From JADFQT01 sp965216025 (lineage in GTDB: Bacteria > Chloroflexota > Dehalococcoidia > Lucifugimonadales > UBA3495): a stretch of DNA of 64,000 nucleotides. The translations under genes and the position numbers were made by a program. Location: NCBI GenBank assembly GCA_965216025.1, contig CBDCEX010000011.1:1-64000 (forward strand). Reading direction: 5' to 3'. Below the pieces are notes generated by a model, which did not search any database, was not told the DNA's origin, and saw only the letters and a list, made by a program, of their open reading frames with translations. This document shows positions 41,837-51,751 of the stretch, in pieces (positions within the stretch are counted from its first letter, which is position 1; every line of letters starts with the position of its first letter).

Positions 41837-42722
41837 CTAAACCAAAGCCAAGGTGGGAACTACATTTTGCAGCGATGGCAAAGGTAGGGAAGGTGTAAAA
41901 ATCAATGCATCGGCTCGAGCTTGTAACAGGGTTCGGCAGCGATGTTTCACTTCATCCTTACGGTGAGCTAGTCCGCCGAAGAATGCATTCATCTTCTCTT
42001 GGACTTGGGCTTTTGTTCCCAGGCATTCGTTGGCCGTGACCTCTTCCCTGGCCCAGTCCCAGACGGCTTCGTCGGCATTGAAGTCTGGGCTGTAGGCCGG
42101 TAAGGCCACCAGCCTCGGCTGCAAGTCAGGGGTGGTCAAATAGCTGCGAATCGCTGCTCCTCGGTGGGCTGGCCCATTGTCCCAAATCACTACCAGAGGT
42201 CCCAAGATGTTTTTCTCTTAGCTGCCGTAAAAAGGCGGTGGAGGTCTCGGCATTGCTGTTGCCGGCTATTTCCATGGCTTCCACCTCCCCAGCCTCCAAG
42301 CAAACTCCCAAGTAGTAGCAGGCCTTCTCTCCCCACCGAGGACTGGTAGAGTCCACCAGCGCCGGCTCTCCCTTGAGCACCCATTTCCCCCTCAGATCGG
42401 CATCGGCCCGAAAGTGGGCTTCGTCTACGAAGAAGATTTTGGCCCCACTCTCTTGGGCCTCCTCTCGGATTTGGCTGTACTGGAGGACGAAGGCTTTCCG
42501 CGCTTCATCCTTGGCTTTCAGGAGGCGTTTCTTGGGTCGCTTCAGCACGAAGCCCAACCGATGGAGGTAGTTCAAGCAACTGCTTCGACTCAGCCCCAGG
42601 TCAAAGCTCTGCTTGAGAAATTGCCTCACTACTTTCCAATTCCAGTTGGACAATTCAACTCCCGCCTCTCCAGGCGGATTTTGCACCGCAGACTTCAGTT
42701 GGTTCTGTTGACCCCAGTTCAA
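41837..42722 (-). pseudogene. IS630-I copy D orfB, frameshifted
   Basis: The DDE frame is open from the C7 site through FFVDEAHFRAD and TAFLRQLREKHLGT, then shifts at the inserted base. The other frame carries VVIWDNGPAHRG and NADEAVWDWAREE to the stop. The second and third catalytic acids are therefore separated from the first, and the element should be inactive. Confidence 0.88.
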
Positions 42723-43069
42723 GACGGGGGGGAACCCCCAGTCTGTTCAAAGACCAAACCTTGGGCCCCGCCTCGGCGAAAGTTGGCCAGCCAGTTTCCA
42801 ATGGTATGAGGCTCTCTGTCCAAAGCCTCAGCCACCTGGATAGCCGACCACCCTTGGCCCAACAACCATAGCCCGTGCCATCGCTCTCGCTCTCGAGGTG
42901 TTGGCGCTCGATACATCCTTTCCCGTAAGTCACCTACATTGAGTTGCCACTCTTCCATGAGTTGCACTATTTCCTTCATTCCTTCCACCACCGCCACTCG
43001 ACTTCTTTTACAGAATATCGCAACTCCTCTTCGGGTTCGCTTTATGTAGGTTTCACCTTAGCTTTGGTT
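41840..43069 (-). mobile_element. IS630-I copy D inside yhbH
   Basis: This 1230-bp element is flanked by TA at 41838-41839 and 43070-43071 in a CTAG target. It is almost identical to copy A, including the EEWQLNVGD orfA, but has one extra base near 42203 (GGTCCCAAGATG in place of GGTCCAGGATG). The high identity marks copies A and D as recently separated. Confidence 0.93.
42719..42997 (-). CDS. IS630-I copy D orfA
   Basis: This 92-residue helix-turn-helix frame is identical in sequence to that of copy A. It can still bind element ends in principle, but no functional orfB follows. Confidence 0.85.
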   Translation of the reverse strand: MAVVEGMKEIVQLMEEWQLNVGDLRERMYRAPTPRERERWHGLWLLGQGWSAIQVAEALDREPHTIGNWLANFRRGGAQGLVFEQTGGSPPS

Positions 43070-43759
43070 TAGGGTCCAATAGTGGCTTTGGGCCGGATTT
43101 CTTGATCCCGCGGATCTGGAACCCTAGAACGACTTCCAGCTCCGCAACCTCTTTTTTCTCCAACCTGGGCAGACCCAGGTCCTCCAGCATCATGGAGATC
43201 AGCTCTTCCAGCTCGATCTCGCTCTCGATATATTCCTGGCCGGCCTCGTCTCCAGCTTCCCCTCCTCCCGGACCTGGGTTGGGTGCCGGCCGGCGACCGA
43301 TGACGTCGCCCGGCCGGCTGGAGCCCTGACCAATGCCCACCCCGCCTGCTCCGGCCTGCCCCTTGCTGCCTTCCTTCTGGCGGCTGCCGGGGCGAAAGTG
43401 GGGGATGTTTATGGAGCGAATGGGGACCCTTACAGTTTTGCCCCGCCCTCGGGTAATGATAGATTCTTCCGAGATGATTTCCGGAAGCTGTTTGCGTATC
43501 GCTTCCCGCTGCTTTTCCCGATGCCGGCGGGCGTCTTTCTTGCCCCGCTCGGCAATCGGCTCGGGTACGGTGATGGACACAACGCTCACCTCCAAAGGTG
43601 ATGTCGCTAGGTTATGTCACTCAGGCAGTGGGGGCGCTCAAGGCTGGGGCAGAGGAGGGAAAGGGACAGCCAGGAACGCCTGCCTAAATTAATACCAAGG
43701 TGAAGCCCGCAGAGTTTGGGTATATAAGTATTGGGGTCCCACCGCAACTTTGAATTAGC

Positions 43760-44533
43760 TTATTCGCTGAGGAACTCGGCCGCGTTCTTGACCGTTTCCG
43801 CCGAGCAGACTGGGCAATGGCCGCTCTCCTCCAACTCTTGGAACAGGTCTCCAGTCCGTTTCCTGGTCTCGTCATCCTTGGGTTTGTTGGGGTCGAGGAC
43901 CAGTTTCAGGGTGGATTGAGCATCGGCCAGCAGCTTCTTCTCCACCGCCTGACGCAATGGAGGGTAGGAGTCATAGCCGAAGTTGGGGTCACTACCCATC
44001 AGCTCCAGGATTTCCCCCTGGAAAATATCGGCGCCGGCTTCATCCACACCGCCGATGTGTTGCTCGATTGAGCGCAGGAACTTGCGAACGGATTCCACGT
44101 CTTTAGGCTTGCCGGTCAAATCATCTCGTTCGATGTCCACCATCTCCCAGCGCACAAACCGGCGCCGCTGGGTACGAACGAAGGAGGCACCTTCGATGTA
44201 CTGGCGGAAAAGATCGCGGGCCAGGTCGTCATAGGCCTTCAAAAAGGCCCGGCTCACGGTCTTCATAACATATTCCCGATACTCCGCCATGACGCTGCCG
44301 CCATCCCCCGCCGAGAGCAGTTCCCTAAACTTGGCGATTTCCTCGGGGGTATAACCCATTCGATGGTCAAACACGTCTCGTAGAGAGCGGATAACCCGAA
44401 TAGGGGTTAAGCACCCGCCCTCGCCTTCCTTGATTATGGCGGTGTTGATGGCGGCCAGAACATCCCGGGAGCTGATTCCGAACATTCCCTCCCTTTTCGC
44501 GATGTCGTCATCGGCCTGTCCCTCATCGATTAA
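43760..44533 (-). pseudogene. prkA: PrkA serine kinase, C-terminal remnant
   Basis: The frame encodes about the last 255 residues of PrkA (YeaG), a stress-induced serine kinase of ~640 residues. Signs are KREGMFGISSRDVLAAINTA, GGCLTPIRVIRSLRDVFDHR, YVMKTVSRAFLKAYDDLARD and RRFVRWEMVDIERDDLTGKP. The N-terminal AAA/kinase part with Walker A is gone. The frame is open upstream only to a TAA at 44541-44539 (just past LIDEGQADDDIA), where sequence of an unrelated substrate-binding protein takes over. ATG 44485 could give a 241-residue truncated protein. It heads the damaged prkA-yhbH-spoVR operon. Confidence 0.85.
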
Positions 44534-44817
44534 ACCTTAATTTCCCGGTCAGGGGATCATTTTCCCGGAGAATCTCGACCTCAATTGGCCTATCCTTGAC
44601 CTGGAGGTTGGAGTCCTTCTTTGAGGCGACGTTGAAGGCCTCCACCGCCGCTTCCAGCCACTCCCACTTGGTGATGGAGCTGGCCATGGAAATCTTGATG
44701 GTGGGAGATTTTGTCGGAGGTGGGGGGAGGGTTATAGTTTCATCAGTGTCGACAACAATGATTGGCCTACAGCCCAGGAAGCCTGGGAACAGGTCGCACC
44801 AGAATAGCTTTATCCGG
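44523..44817 (-). pseudogene. Solute-binding lipoprotein N-terminal fragment fused to prkA remnant
   Basis: The frame reads FPGFLGCRPIIVVDTDETIT (a possible lipobox around FLGC), then TKSPTIKISMASSITKWEWL, then EAAVEAFNVASKKDSNLQVK and ILRENDPLTGKLR. This matches the mature N-terminus of an extracellular solute-binding protein. It stops at TGA 44525-44523 within the prkA remnant. The junction lies at about 44533-44545, so two unrelated genes have been joined by a deletion or rearrangement with no element left at the joint. No start codon is evident. Confidence 0.6.
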
Positions 44818-45131
44818 GATTCCCCAGATCAAACCACCTTTCCTGGATATAGCTCCCGCGGGGATACCGCCAAATATAATCCCGCATTCCAAGGGCGTCA
44901 AATGCGGTCTGATGCGGCCTGATTCACTCAAAGTCCCCGCTTTCATTGGGCAACCACTGTACTGCCAAGCGTAAAAGCCCCAAACCGCTTGTCTACGCCC
45001 AAGTCTCCCCCTTGGGAAGCTCTTTTGCCCTGTGCGACCCCGTAACCGTAACCAATCCCGACGCTCCTAAAGTGGACTAGCCAGGAGCCAGCCTAAGCCG
45101 ACCAATTCGTTCCAGTATCCCGCCTAGAACT
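44818..45131. other. Non-coding stretch before IS1182 copy 1
   Basis: I see no gene and no recognisable repeat. The sequence is intergenic or decayed material upstream of the solute-binding fragment. Confidence 0.4.
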
Positions 45132-47033
45132 CCGGCCGAAAAGTGCCTTGACCCCAGGCAACCCGATATAATTGGCAGTAGAATTAAACCGGAGAATTAA
45201 AGGGGTGGGGGAGGTTGAGGATGCTGGGAGTAAGGCCGGCACAGCGAGGACCCCTGGAAGCGGACCATCTCTACCTGGACTATGTGGGTCGCGGCTCCTT
45301 CTACGGCTTCCTGGCCTCCCTGCGGGGTCAGCTATTTCGGGACGAAGATTTCGCCGAACTGTATTGCCCAGACAATGGCCGGGACAGCGTGCCGCCCAGT
45401 CTGGTGGCCACCGCGCTGTTGCTGCAAGCCTACGACAAAGTTAGCGACCTGGAAGCCAAGCAGAGGGCGGATTTCGATATCCGGTGGAAGGTGGCGTTGG
45501 GGATTGAGGTGGAGGACCGTCCCTTTGCCAAGAGCACCCTGCAACTGTTTCGAGCCCAGCTGATCCTCCACGACCAGGTGCGGTCCGTCTTTCAGCGCAG
45601 CCTCCAATTCGCCCGGCAGACCGGCTGCCTGAAAGGACGGCGGATGAAGGTGGCGGTGGACACTACCTACATTCTGGGTCGGGGAGCGGTCAAGGACACC
45701 TACAACCTGCTGGCCGACGGCATCGTCCAGGTGGTCAGGGCATTGGCCCAACTGGATGGGACCCGGGCCGAGGAGTGGGCCTTGAGACACGGCCTGGAGC
45801 TTTACTTTGGCTCCAGTGTGAAGGGAGAGGCGGGGATTGACTGGGACAACAAGAAGGAGCGGCAAGCCTTACTGCAGAAGATAGTAGCCGATGCTGACCT
45901 GGTATTGGAACTGGCCCGTCAGGCCCAAGGTAGATTTCCCGCAGATAGTCCTGAGCGCCAGGCTATTGGAGAAGCAGCGGAACTCTTGGGGCAACTCCTC
46001 TTGCAAGATGTGGAACGGCAGGAGGATGGTCCGGCCCGGAAGGATGGCGTAAGCCGGGACCGGGTCCCTTCGGCGCACGACCCGGAGATGCGCCATGGGC
46101 GCAAAAGCAGCAGCAAACGCTTCGACGGACATAAGGCTGCCGTGGTGGTGGATACCGATTCCCAACTGGTGACCGCGGTAGACATTCTGCCCGGCAATGC
46201 CGGTGACAACACCGGAGTCTTGGAATTGGTGGAGCAGAGTGAAGAGAACACGGGCATAGCGGTGGAGGAGACTATCGGGGATGCGGCCTATGGAGATGGC
46301 GGGACGCGGCAGGCCTTTGCCGATGCCGACCGGACGCTAATAGCCAAGGTGCCGGGTCGTCCTAACAAGGCCCACTTCCCCAAGGAAGACTTCCAGATCG
46401 ACCTGGCGGCTGGCGCCTGCACCTGCCCGGCCGGGCAGGTCACCCACAAGCTACGTACCATGGGCAACCGGACCAACCGGTTGGGTCAGACCTACCCGGC
46501 CCAGAGTTTTCAATTCGACCCGGCGGTCTGTGGCGTATGCCCGCTGCGAGACCAATGCATTGCCAGCAGCAAGGGCAAAGGCCGTTCGGTGACTCTCCAC
46601 CCTCAGGAAGCGCTCCTGCAACAAGCCCGGGCCTTCCAGCAGAGTGAGGATTTTGCCGAATACCCTAGTCGGCGACAGGTGGTCGAGCATCGCCTGGCTC
46701 GGCTGGTTCAACTGGGAGTCCGCCAATCTCGCTACTTTGGCCGGACCAAGACCCTTTATCAGCTACTCCTGGCCGCCACGGTGGCCAACCTGACCCTGGT
46801 GGCTACCAAGACGGGGATGATGTCCCAGGGTCCAGGCTCCTCCCCCAATAAACCAGAGAATAGACCGGACCGGCCCGCCGCCGGAGCCTGCCCTGAGTTC
46901 GCCACCGGGTCGCCCATCGTTACCGCCCAATTCATATTGGTCGCTGCCAGCTGGGCCGCCCTTAGTCTCAGACCTGGCCCAGTCCACTGGTTAACCTCCG
47001 CCGCATCTCGTCACAGCAGGGCTTTTCAGCCGG
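45132..47033 (+). mobile_element. IS1182-family element, copy 1 (intact)
   Basis: About 1.9 kb, with inverted ends CCGGCCGAAAAGTGCC and, inward, CCCGGCTGAAAAGCCC. It holds one open transposase frame. It forms the left arm of a large inverted repeat with copy 2 (48168-50048); the exact end bases are approximate. Confidence 0.82.
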
Positions 47034-47041
47034 GCTTCTAG
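45221..47041 (+). CDS. IS1182-family transposase
   Basis: This 606-residue transposase starts at ATG 45221 with GGGGGAGG six bases upstream. It has the DUF772-like N-terminal region (LYCPDNGRDSVPPSLVATAL, AKQRADFDIRWKVALGIEVE), the DDE core (RMKVAVDTTYILGRGAVKDT; FDGHKAAVVVDTDSQLVTAV; EETIGDAAYGDGGTRQAF) and a Cys-rich finger (CTCPAGQVTH; CGVCPLRDQC). The C-terminal ~60 residues continue almost to the element end. The frame is complete, so it is the likely active member of the pair. Confidence 0.9.
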   Translation: MLGVRPAQRGPLEADHLYLDYVGRGSFYGFLASLRGQLFRDEDFAELYCPDNGRDSVPPSLVATALLLQAYDKVSDLEAKQRADFDIRWKVALGIEVEDRPFAKSTLQLFRAQLILHDQVRSVFQRSLQFARQTGCLKGRRMKVAVDTTYILGRGAVKDTYNLLADGIVQVVRALAQLDGTRAEEWALRHGLELYFGSSVKGEAGIDWDNKKERQALLQKIVADADLVLELARQAQGRFPADSPERQAIGEAAELLGQLLLQDVERQEDGPARKDGVSRDRVPSAHDPEMRHGRKSSSKRFDGHKAAVVVDTDSQLVTAVDILPGNAGDNTGVLELVEQSEENTGIAVEETIGDAAYGDGGTRQAFADADRTLIAKVPGRPNKAHFPKEDFQIDLAAGACTCPAGQVTHKLRTMGNRTNRLGQTYPAQSFQFDPAVCGVCPLRDQCIASSKGKGRSVTLHPQEALLQQARAFQQSEDFAEYPSRRQVVEHRLARLVQLGVRQSRYFGRTKTLYQLLLAATVANLTLVATKTGMMSQGPGSSPNKPENRPDRPAAGACPEFATGSPIVTAQFILVAASWAALSLRPGPVHWLTSAASRHSRAFQPGF

Positions 47042-48160
47042 TACTACAACGACGAGTTGTCTGGTAGGATGGCTGGACAGATGATGTTGGGTGGTTTGGG
47101 TGATGGATGCGGCGAGCTTCGAGCGGGTCTACGACAGCCTTCAGGAATTCCACGCCTTCTTTGCGGCCTCCTTCGGCCGCAAGCAGTGGCGGGATCACAG
47201 CGGGAATTACCTTCAGGCGCTGCTGGTGCAGGACCAGGAGCGGCGCAACGCCGAGAATCTCTCGGAATCGGTGGGCATCTCGGCCCGGGCGATGCAGCGC
47301 TTTCTCACCGAGGCCCGGTGGTCCGATGAGACAGTCATAGGGCGGTTGCAGGAATACTTGGCCCCCAGGCTGGGACACCCGGAGGCGGTGTGGGTGTTCG
47401 ATGGCAGCGACTTCCCCAAGCAGGGCAGGAAATCGGCGGGAGTGGCCCGGCAGTACTGCGGCAGGCTGGGCAAGGTGGCCAACTGCCAGGGTGGGATGTT
47501 CCTGGCCTACGTCAGCCCGCTGGGCCGGGCGTTGGTGGACAAGCGGCTGTATCTGCCCAAGAGTTGGACCTCCGACCAGGACCGGTGTGCTGCGGCGGGT
47601 GTGCCGGAGGACCGGCGGAACTACCGGTCAAAGACGGAGTTGGCCCTGGAGATGCTGGAGCGGGTCCTGGAGTTGGGCTACCTCAGGGCCGAGTGGGTTG
47701 CCGGAGACGACGCCTTCGGGATGTCGCCGACCTTCCGGGAGGGACTGGCGGCCCTGGGGATGCGCTACGTGCTGGACGTTCCGGGCGGCACTACGGTCTG
47801 GCCCTTGGACCCGGCTTGGACCAGTCCGGAATATCCGGGGTTCGGCCGCCCCCGCAAACCCAAGCTGCGGCCTGGGCAGGGTGGCATCACCACATAGCCA
47901 TGTGCCTGCTGGGTGGAGCGTTCCTGCTGAGCCTGCAGCAGGATTGGGGGGAAAAAGATGCCCCGGATCACGAGGCCACAGGTGTACCGGGTGGTGCGGG
48001 AGATGCTGCCCTGGGAGCAGTTCGGGCCCGATCAATTGCTGTTGTGGCTGGAGGATACGCAGCTACGCAACGAACCGGCTCGCCGTTCCCACGAGAGACG
48101 CCGCTCCACCCGCCGCGAAAGCAGGATGGAGCCGCCACCTTAAACCCGTCGTTGTAGTAC
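47041..48160 (+). mobile_element. IS701-family element, internally deleted, between the IS1182 arms
   Basis: This ~1.1-kb core has inverted ends GTACTACAACGACGAG and, inward, GTACTACAACGACGGG. Together with the adjoining IS1182 ends these extend the large inverted repeat to about 47056 and 48145. Full IS701 elements are ~1.4 kb, so part of the interior is missing. Confidence 0.72.
47091..48143 (+). pseudogene. IS701-family transposase, deleted and frameshifted
   Basis: The first frame encodes the N-terminal and middle parts: LSESVGISARAMQRFLTEAR, WVFDGSDFPKQGRKSAGVAR and GRLGKVANCQGGMFLAYVSP, then WVAGDDAFGMSPTFREGL. Shortly after PKLRPGQ it shifts to GWHHHIAMCLLGGAFLLSLQ, the normal C-terminal part, and shifts again to MPRITRPQVYRVVREMLPWE. 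About 130 or more residues expected before the WHHH segment are missing. The gene is dead. Confidence 0.78.
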
Positions 48161-49973
48161 CAGAAACCCGGCTGAAAAGCCCTGCTGTGACGAGATGCGG
48201 CGGAGGTTAACCAGTGGAGTGGGCCAGGTCTGAGACTAAGGGCGGCCCAGCTGGCAGCGACCAATATGAATTGGGCGGTAACGATGGGCGACCCGGTGGC
48301 GAACTCAGGGCAGGCTCCGGCGGCGGGCCGGTCCGGTCTATTCTCTGGTTTATTGGGGGAGGAGCCTGGACCCTGGGACATCATCCCCGTCTTGGTAGCC
48401 ACCAGGGTCAGGTTGGCCACCGTGGCTGCCAGGAGTAGCTGATAAAGGGTCTTGGTCCGGCCAAAGTAGCGAGATTGGCGGACTCCCAGTTGAACCAGCC
48501 GAGCCAGGCGATGCTCGACCACCTGTCGCCGACTAGGGTATTCGGCAAAATCCTCACTCTGCTGGAAGGCCCGGGCTTGTTGCAGGAGCGCTTCCTGAGG
48601 GTGGAGAGTCACCGAACGGCCTTTGCCCTTGCTGCTGGCAATGCATTGGTCTCGCAGCGGGCATACGCCACAGACCGCCGGGTCGAATTGAAAACTCTGG
48701 GCCGGGTAGGTCTGACCCAACCGGTTGGTCCGGTTGCCCATGGTACGTAGCGTGTGGGTGACCTGCCCGGCCGGGCAGGTGCAGGCGCCAGCCGCCAGGT
48801 CGATCTGGAAGTCTTCCTTGGGGAAGTGGGCCTTGTTAGGACGACCCGGCACCTTGGCTATTAGCGTCCGGTCGGCATCGGCAAAGGCCTGCCGCGTCCC
48901 GCCATCTCCATAGGCCGCATCCCCGATAGTCTCCTCCACCGCTATGCCCGTGTTCTCTTCACTCTGCTCCACCAATTCCAAGACTCCGGTGTTGTCACCG
49001 GCATTGCCGGGCAGAATGTCTACCGCGGTCACCAGTTGGGAATCGGTATCCACCACCACGGCAGCCTTATGTCCGTCGAAGCGTTTGCTGCTGCTTTTGC
49101 GCCCATGGCGCATCTCCGGGTCGTGCGCCGAAGGGACCCGGTCCCGGCTTACGCCATCCTTCCGGGCCGGACCATCCTCCTGCCGTTCCACATCTTGCAA
49201 GAGGAGTTGCCCCAAGAGTTCCGCTGCTTCTCCAATAGCCTGGCGCTCAGGACTATCTGCGGGAAATCTACCTTGGGCCTGACGGGCCAGTTCCAATACC
49301 AGGTCAGCATCGGCTACTATCTTCTGCAGTAAGGCTTGCCGCTCCTTCTTGTTGTCCCAGTCAATCCCCGCCTCTCCCTTCACACTGGAGCCAAAGTAAA
49401 GCTCCAGGCCGTGTCTCAAGGCCCACTCCTCGGCCCGGGTCCCATCCAGTTGGGCCAATGCCCTGACCACCTGGACGATGCCGTCGGCCAGCAGGTTGTA
49501 GGTGTCCTTGACCGCTCCCCGACCCAGAATGTAGGTAGTGTCCACCGCCACCTTCATCCGCCGTCCTTTCAGGCAGCCGGTCTGCCGGGCGAATTGGAGG
49601 CTGCGCTGAAAGACGGACCGCACCTGGTCGTGGAGGATCAGCTGGGCTCGAACTTTGTCGTACTGGCAAAGGGACGGTCCTCCACCTCAATCCCCAACGC
49701 CACCTTCCACCGGATATCGAAATCCGCCCTCTGCTTGGCTTCCAGGTCGCTAACTTTGTCGTAGGCTTGCAACAACAGCGCGGTGGCCACCAGACTGGGC
49801 GGCACGCTGTCCCGGCCATTGTCTGGGCAATACAGTTCGGCGAAATCTTCGTCCCGAAATAGCTGACCCCGCAGGGAGGCCAGGAAGCCGTAGAAGGAGC
49901 CGCGACCCACATAGTCCAGGTAGAGATGGTCCGCTTCCAGGAACCCCAGCTGTTTAGAGCGTTTTCCCAGCAT
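47968..49973 (-). pseudogene. IS1182-family transposase, copy 2, frameshifted
   Basis: The N-terminal frame (49973-49638) matches copy 1 through FDIRWKVALGIEVEDRPFA, then a local replacement shifts the frame. In copy 1 twenty bases encode KSTLQLF; in copy 2 twelve bases containing TACGACAAAGTT stand in their place. That same string occurs in this gene ~110 bases earlier, so the patch is templated. The remainder (49623-47968) is open and over 98% alike, and reads through the element end into the IS701 core. The first residues also differ (MLGKRSKQLGFLEADH). Confidence 0.87.
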
Positions 49974-50048
49974 CCCCTGCCTCCCACACCCATTAAATTC
50001 TCCTACCCATTATATCGGACTAGCCTGGATCAGGGTACTTTTCGGCCG
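48168..50048 (-). mobile_element. IS1182-family element, copy 2 (inverted)
   Basis: This ~1.9-kb element lies in inverted orientation relative to copy 1, with matching ends (CCCGGCTGAAAAGCCC at 48168 and the CGGCCGAAAAG end near 50048). The transposase is frameshifted. The high identity of the arms makes this one of the longest inverted repeats in the window. Confidence 0.82.
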
Positions 50049-50418
50049 ATCCTCTAGGTTTACACTTGTAACTTTCTACGATTTTTGCACACAACAGAAG
50101 GGTGCTTGCCCACGAATCGATTTGGGAATAACTGTATTGATTGTATGCCCGGCAAGTCTTAAGAAGAGTTAAGAAAAGTTATGATTGTAGAAAGAAGCTG
50201 GTCTTCGGACGTAGATGGAGCTAGTTTTTGAAGTGAAGCCTTAGTGTTAACTTGAATTTACGGTCCCTTGTTATATATTACGCTGGTACCGCAGATTCGG
50301 ATTGAGAGTTGCCTGTCGATCCCATATCTGCTTGACAACCATCTCCAGCCTTATTAGCATCACACCAAAAGCCCAAGCAGGCGTGGCGTCGGCGCTTGAT
50401 TAGCCGCGGAGGTGGTAT
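50049..50418. other. AT-rich non-coding stretch upstream of the amidohydrolase
   Basis: No gene is visible. The block is noticeably more AT-rich than its neighbours (for example around 50155-50285) and should contain the amidohydrolase promoter. Confidence 0.45.
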
Positions 50419-51672
50419 ATGCTAGCTCTCCTGGGAGCAACCCTGATTGACGGAACCGGAGCGCCGGCGATCCCCGACTCCACGGTATTGCTAAACGGTC
50501 AGCGGATCGAGGATGTCGGTCCGCGAGCGGCCGTGGTCCTCCCGCCCGACGTAGAGGTCATCGACGTTTCGGGCATGACGCTGATGCCGGGTCTGATCGA
50601 TTGCCACGATCATCTGGCGTCCCAGGGCTACGACCTGGCCGGCCGCTGGGGCCTTAGCGAACCTGGCTCCCTACAAAATTTGCGGACCGCCTACGTGCTG
50701 GCTCAAACCCTGGCGGCGGGCTACACCTGCGTGCGAGACGCGGGCGGGTTGGACGCCGGCTTCAAGATGGCAGTTGAGGAAGGCCTGTATCCCGGCCCCC
50801 GGCTGGTCCTTTCGGTGGGCATAATCTCACCCACCGGCGGATTGGCGGACCGGGTTAGCGGCTCCGGCCACGGCCATTCCCATGCTGATCCCCGGCTGCC
50901 CTCCGGAGTAGCCGATGGGGTGGATGCCATCCGGGCCAAGGTTAGGGAAATGGTCCGGGTCGGCGCCGATGTCATAAAATTTGCCACCACCGGTGGCGCC
51001 AGTTCCCGCCCCGGCCACGGCCCCCTGGATATCGAATACACTCCCGAAGAAACCAGGGCGCTGATTCAGGAAGCTGCGAGTTTGGGGCGCAAGACCATGT
51101 GCCACGCCGTGGGAGGCCCGGGCCTGCGCATGTGCGTAGAGGCCGGCCCCGGCTCGGTGGAGCATGGTTGCTACCTGGCCGAGGACCCGGACCTGCTAAA
51201 AATGATGGCGGACCAGGGGACTTTCCTGGTCCCCACCTTCGAGGTATACGAATTCCACTCCACGGTAAGCGCTCCCCACATGCGGGCCCGGGCCCAATTG
51301 CTGATGGAGACCCACCAGGAAAGCATGCAGCAGGCGTTGGCCGCTGGCGTGAAAGTCGTTGCTGGCACCGATGCCGGAGGCTTCGTCCACGGCGACAACG
51401 CTCGGGAGATCGAGCTTTTGGTGGAGCGGGGCATGTCCAATATGCAGGCAATACAAGCCGCCACCGGCTGGGCCGCCGAATGCGCGGGGTTGGAGCGGGA
51501 AATTGGGACCATAGCCCGGGGGAAATTGGCCGACTTGCTGGTGATTGACGGGGACCCGTTGAAGGATATCGCTCTTCTGCGGCAGCAAGAGAGCATTATG
51601 CTGGTGATTAAAGACGGCGAGGTCTGCATTGACCAGCGGCCGGCGGCCGTTCCCGAGATGGTTAGATCCTAG
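50419..51672 (+). CDS. Amidohydrolase-family protein
   Basis: This 417-residue metal-dependent hydrolase of the imidazolonepropionase/prolidase-like group carries the amidohydrolase metal ligands: HxH in LIDCHDHLA (residues ~62-64), a lysine in DVIKFATTGGASS (~K192, often carboxylated), H in GRKTMCHAVG, H in GSVEHGCYL, and D in VVAGTDAGGFVHGD. The C-terminal beta-strand (GKLADLLVIDGDPLKDI) is usual. The substrate is unknown; related enzymes cleave Xaa-Pro or Xaa-Arg dipeptides or organophosphate-like esters. GGAGGTGG precedes the ATG. It is 79 bases upstream of trmD on the same strand. Confidence 0.9.
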   Translation: MLALLGATLIDGTGAPAIPDSTVLLNGQRIEDVGPRAAVVLPPDVEVIDVSGMTLMPGLIDCHDHLASQGYDLAGRWGLSEPGSLQNLRTAYVLAQTLAAGYTCVRDAGGLDAGFKMAVEEGLYPGPRLVLSVGIISPTGGLADRVSGSGHGHSHADPRLPSGVADGVDAIRAKVREMVRVGADVIKFATTGGASSRPGHGPLDIEYTPEETRALIQEAASLGRKTMCHAVGGPGLRMCVEAGPGSVEHGCYLAEDPDLLKMMADQGTFLVPTFEVYEFHSTVSAPHMRARAQLLMETHQESMQQALAAGVKVVAGTDAGGFVHGDNAREIELLVERGMSNMQAIQAATGWAAECAGLEREIGTIARGKLADLLVIDGDPLKDIALLRQQESIMLVIKDGEVCIDQRPAAVPEMVRS

Positions 51673-51751
51673 CCATTTTTCGGCCCACGCATATTCAGCC
51701 CACCCACCTTTGGCCCATCGCTGCCAGGTGGGTATACGGCCGCAATAAGCT

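Larger units (their letters stand above)
40978..43580 (-). pseudogene. yhbH: DUF444 (YhbH/YeaH) gene split by IS630-I copy D
   Basis: The N-terminal part starts at GTG 43580 with GGAGGTGAG upstream (MSITVPEPIAERGKKDARRH). It continues through IITRGRGKTVRVPIRSINIP and a Gly/Pro-rich linker to VVLGFQIRGIKKSGPKPLLD, where IS630-I copy D intervenes. Removing the element and one TA gives an open frame DPRRSSRTPFGRFFAFLQIL into the C-terminal part. That part carries the von Willebrand-like MIDAS site VVLAMMDVSGSMTTMKKYVA and ends FKESFPLVDSNVTSDGVSV to KKDRWAQ. The protein normally acts with PrkA and SpoVR in a stress or sporulation module. As interrupted it cannot give a complete product. Confidence 0.9.
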
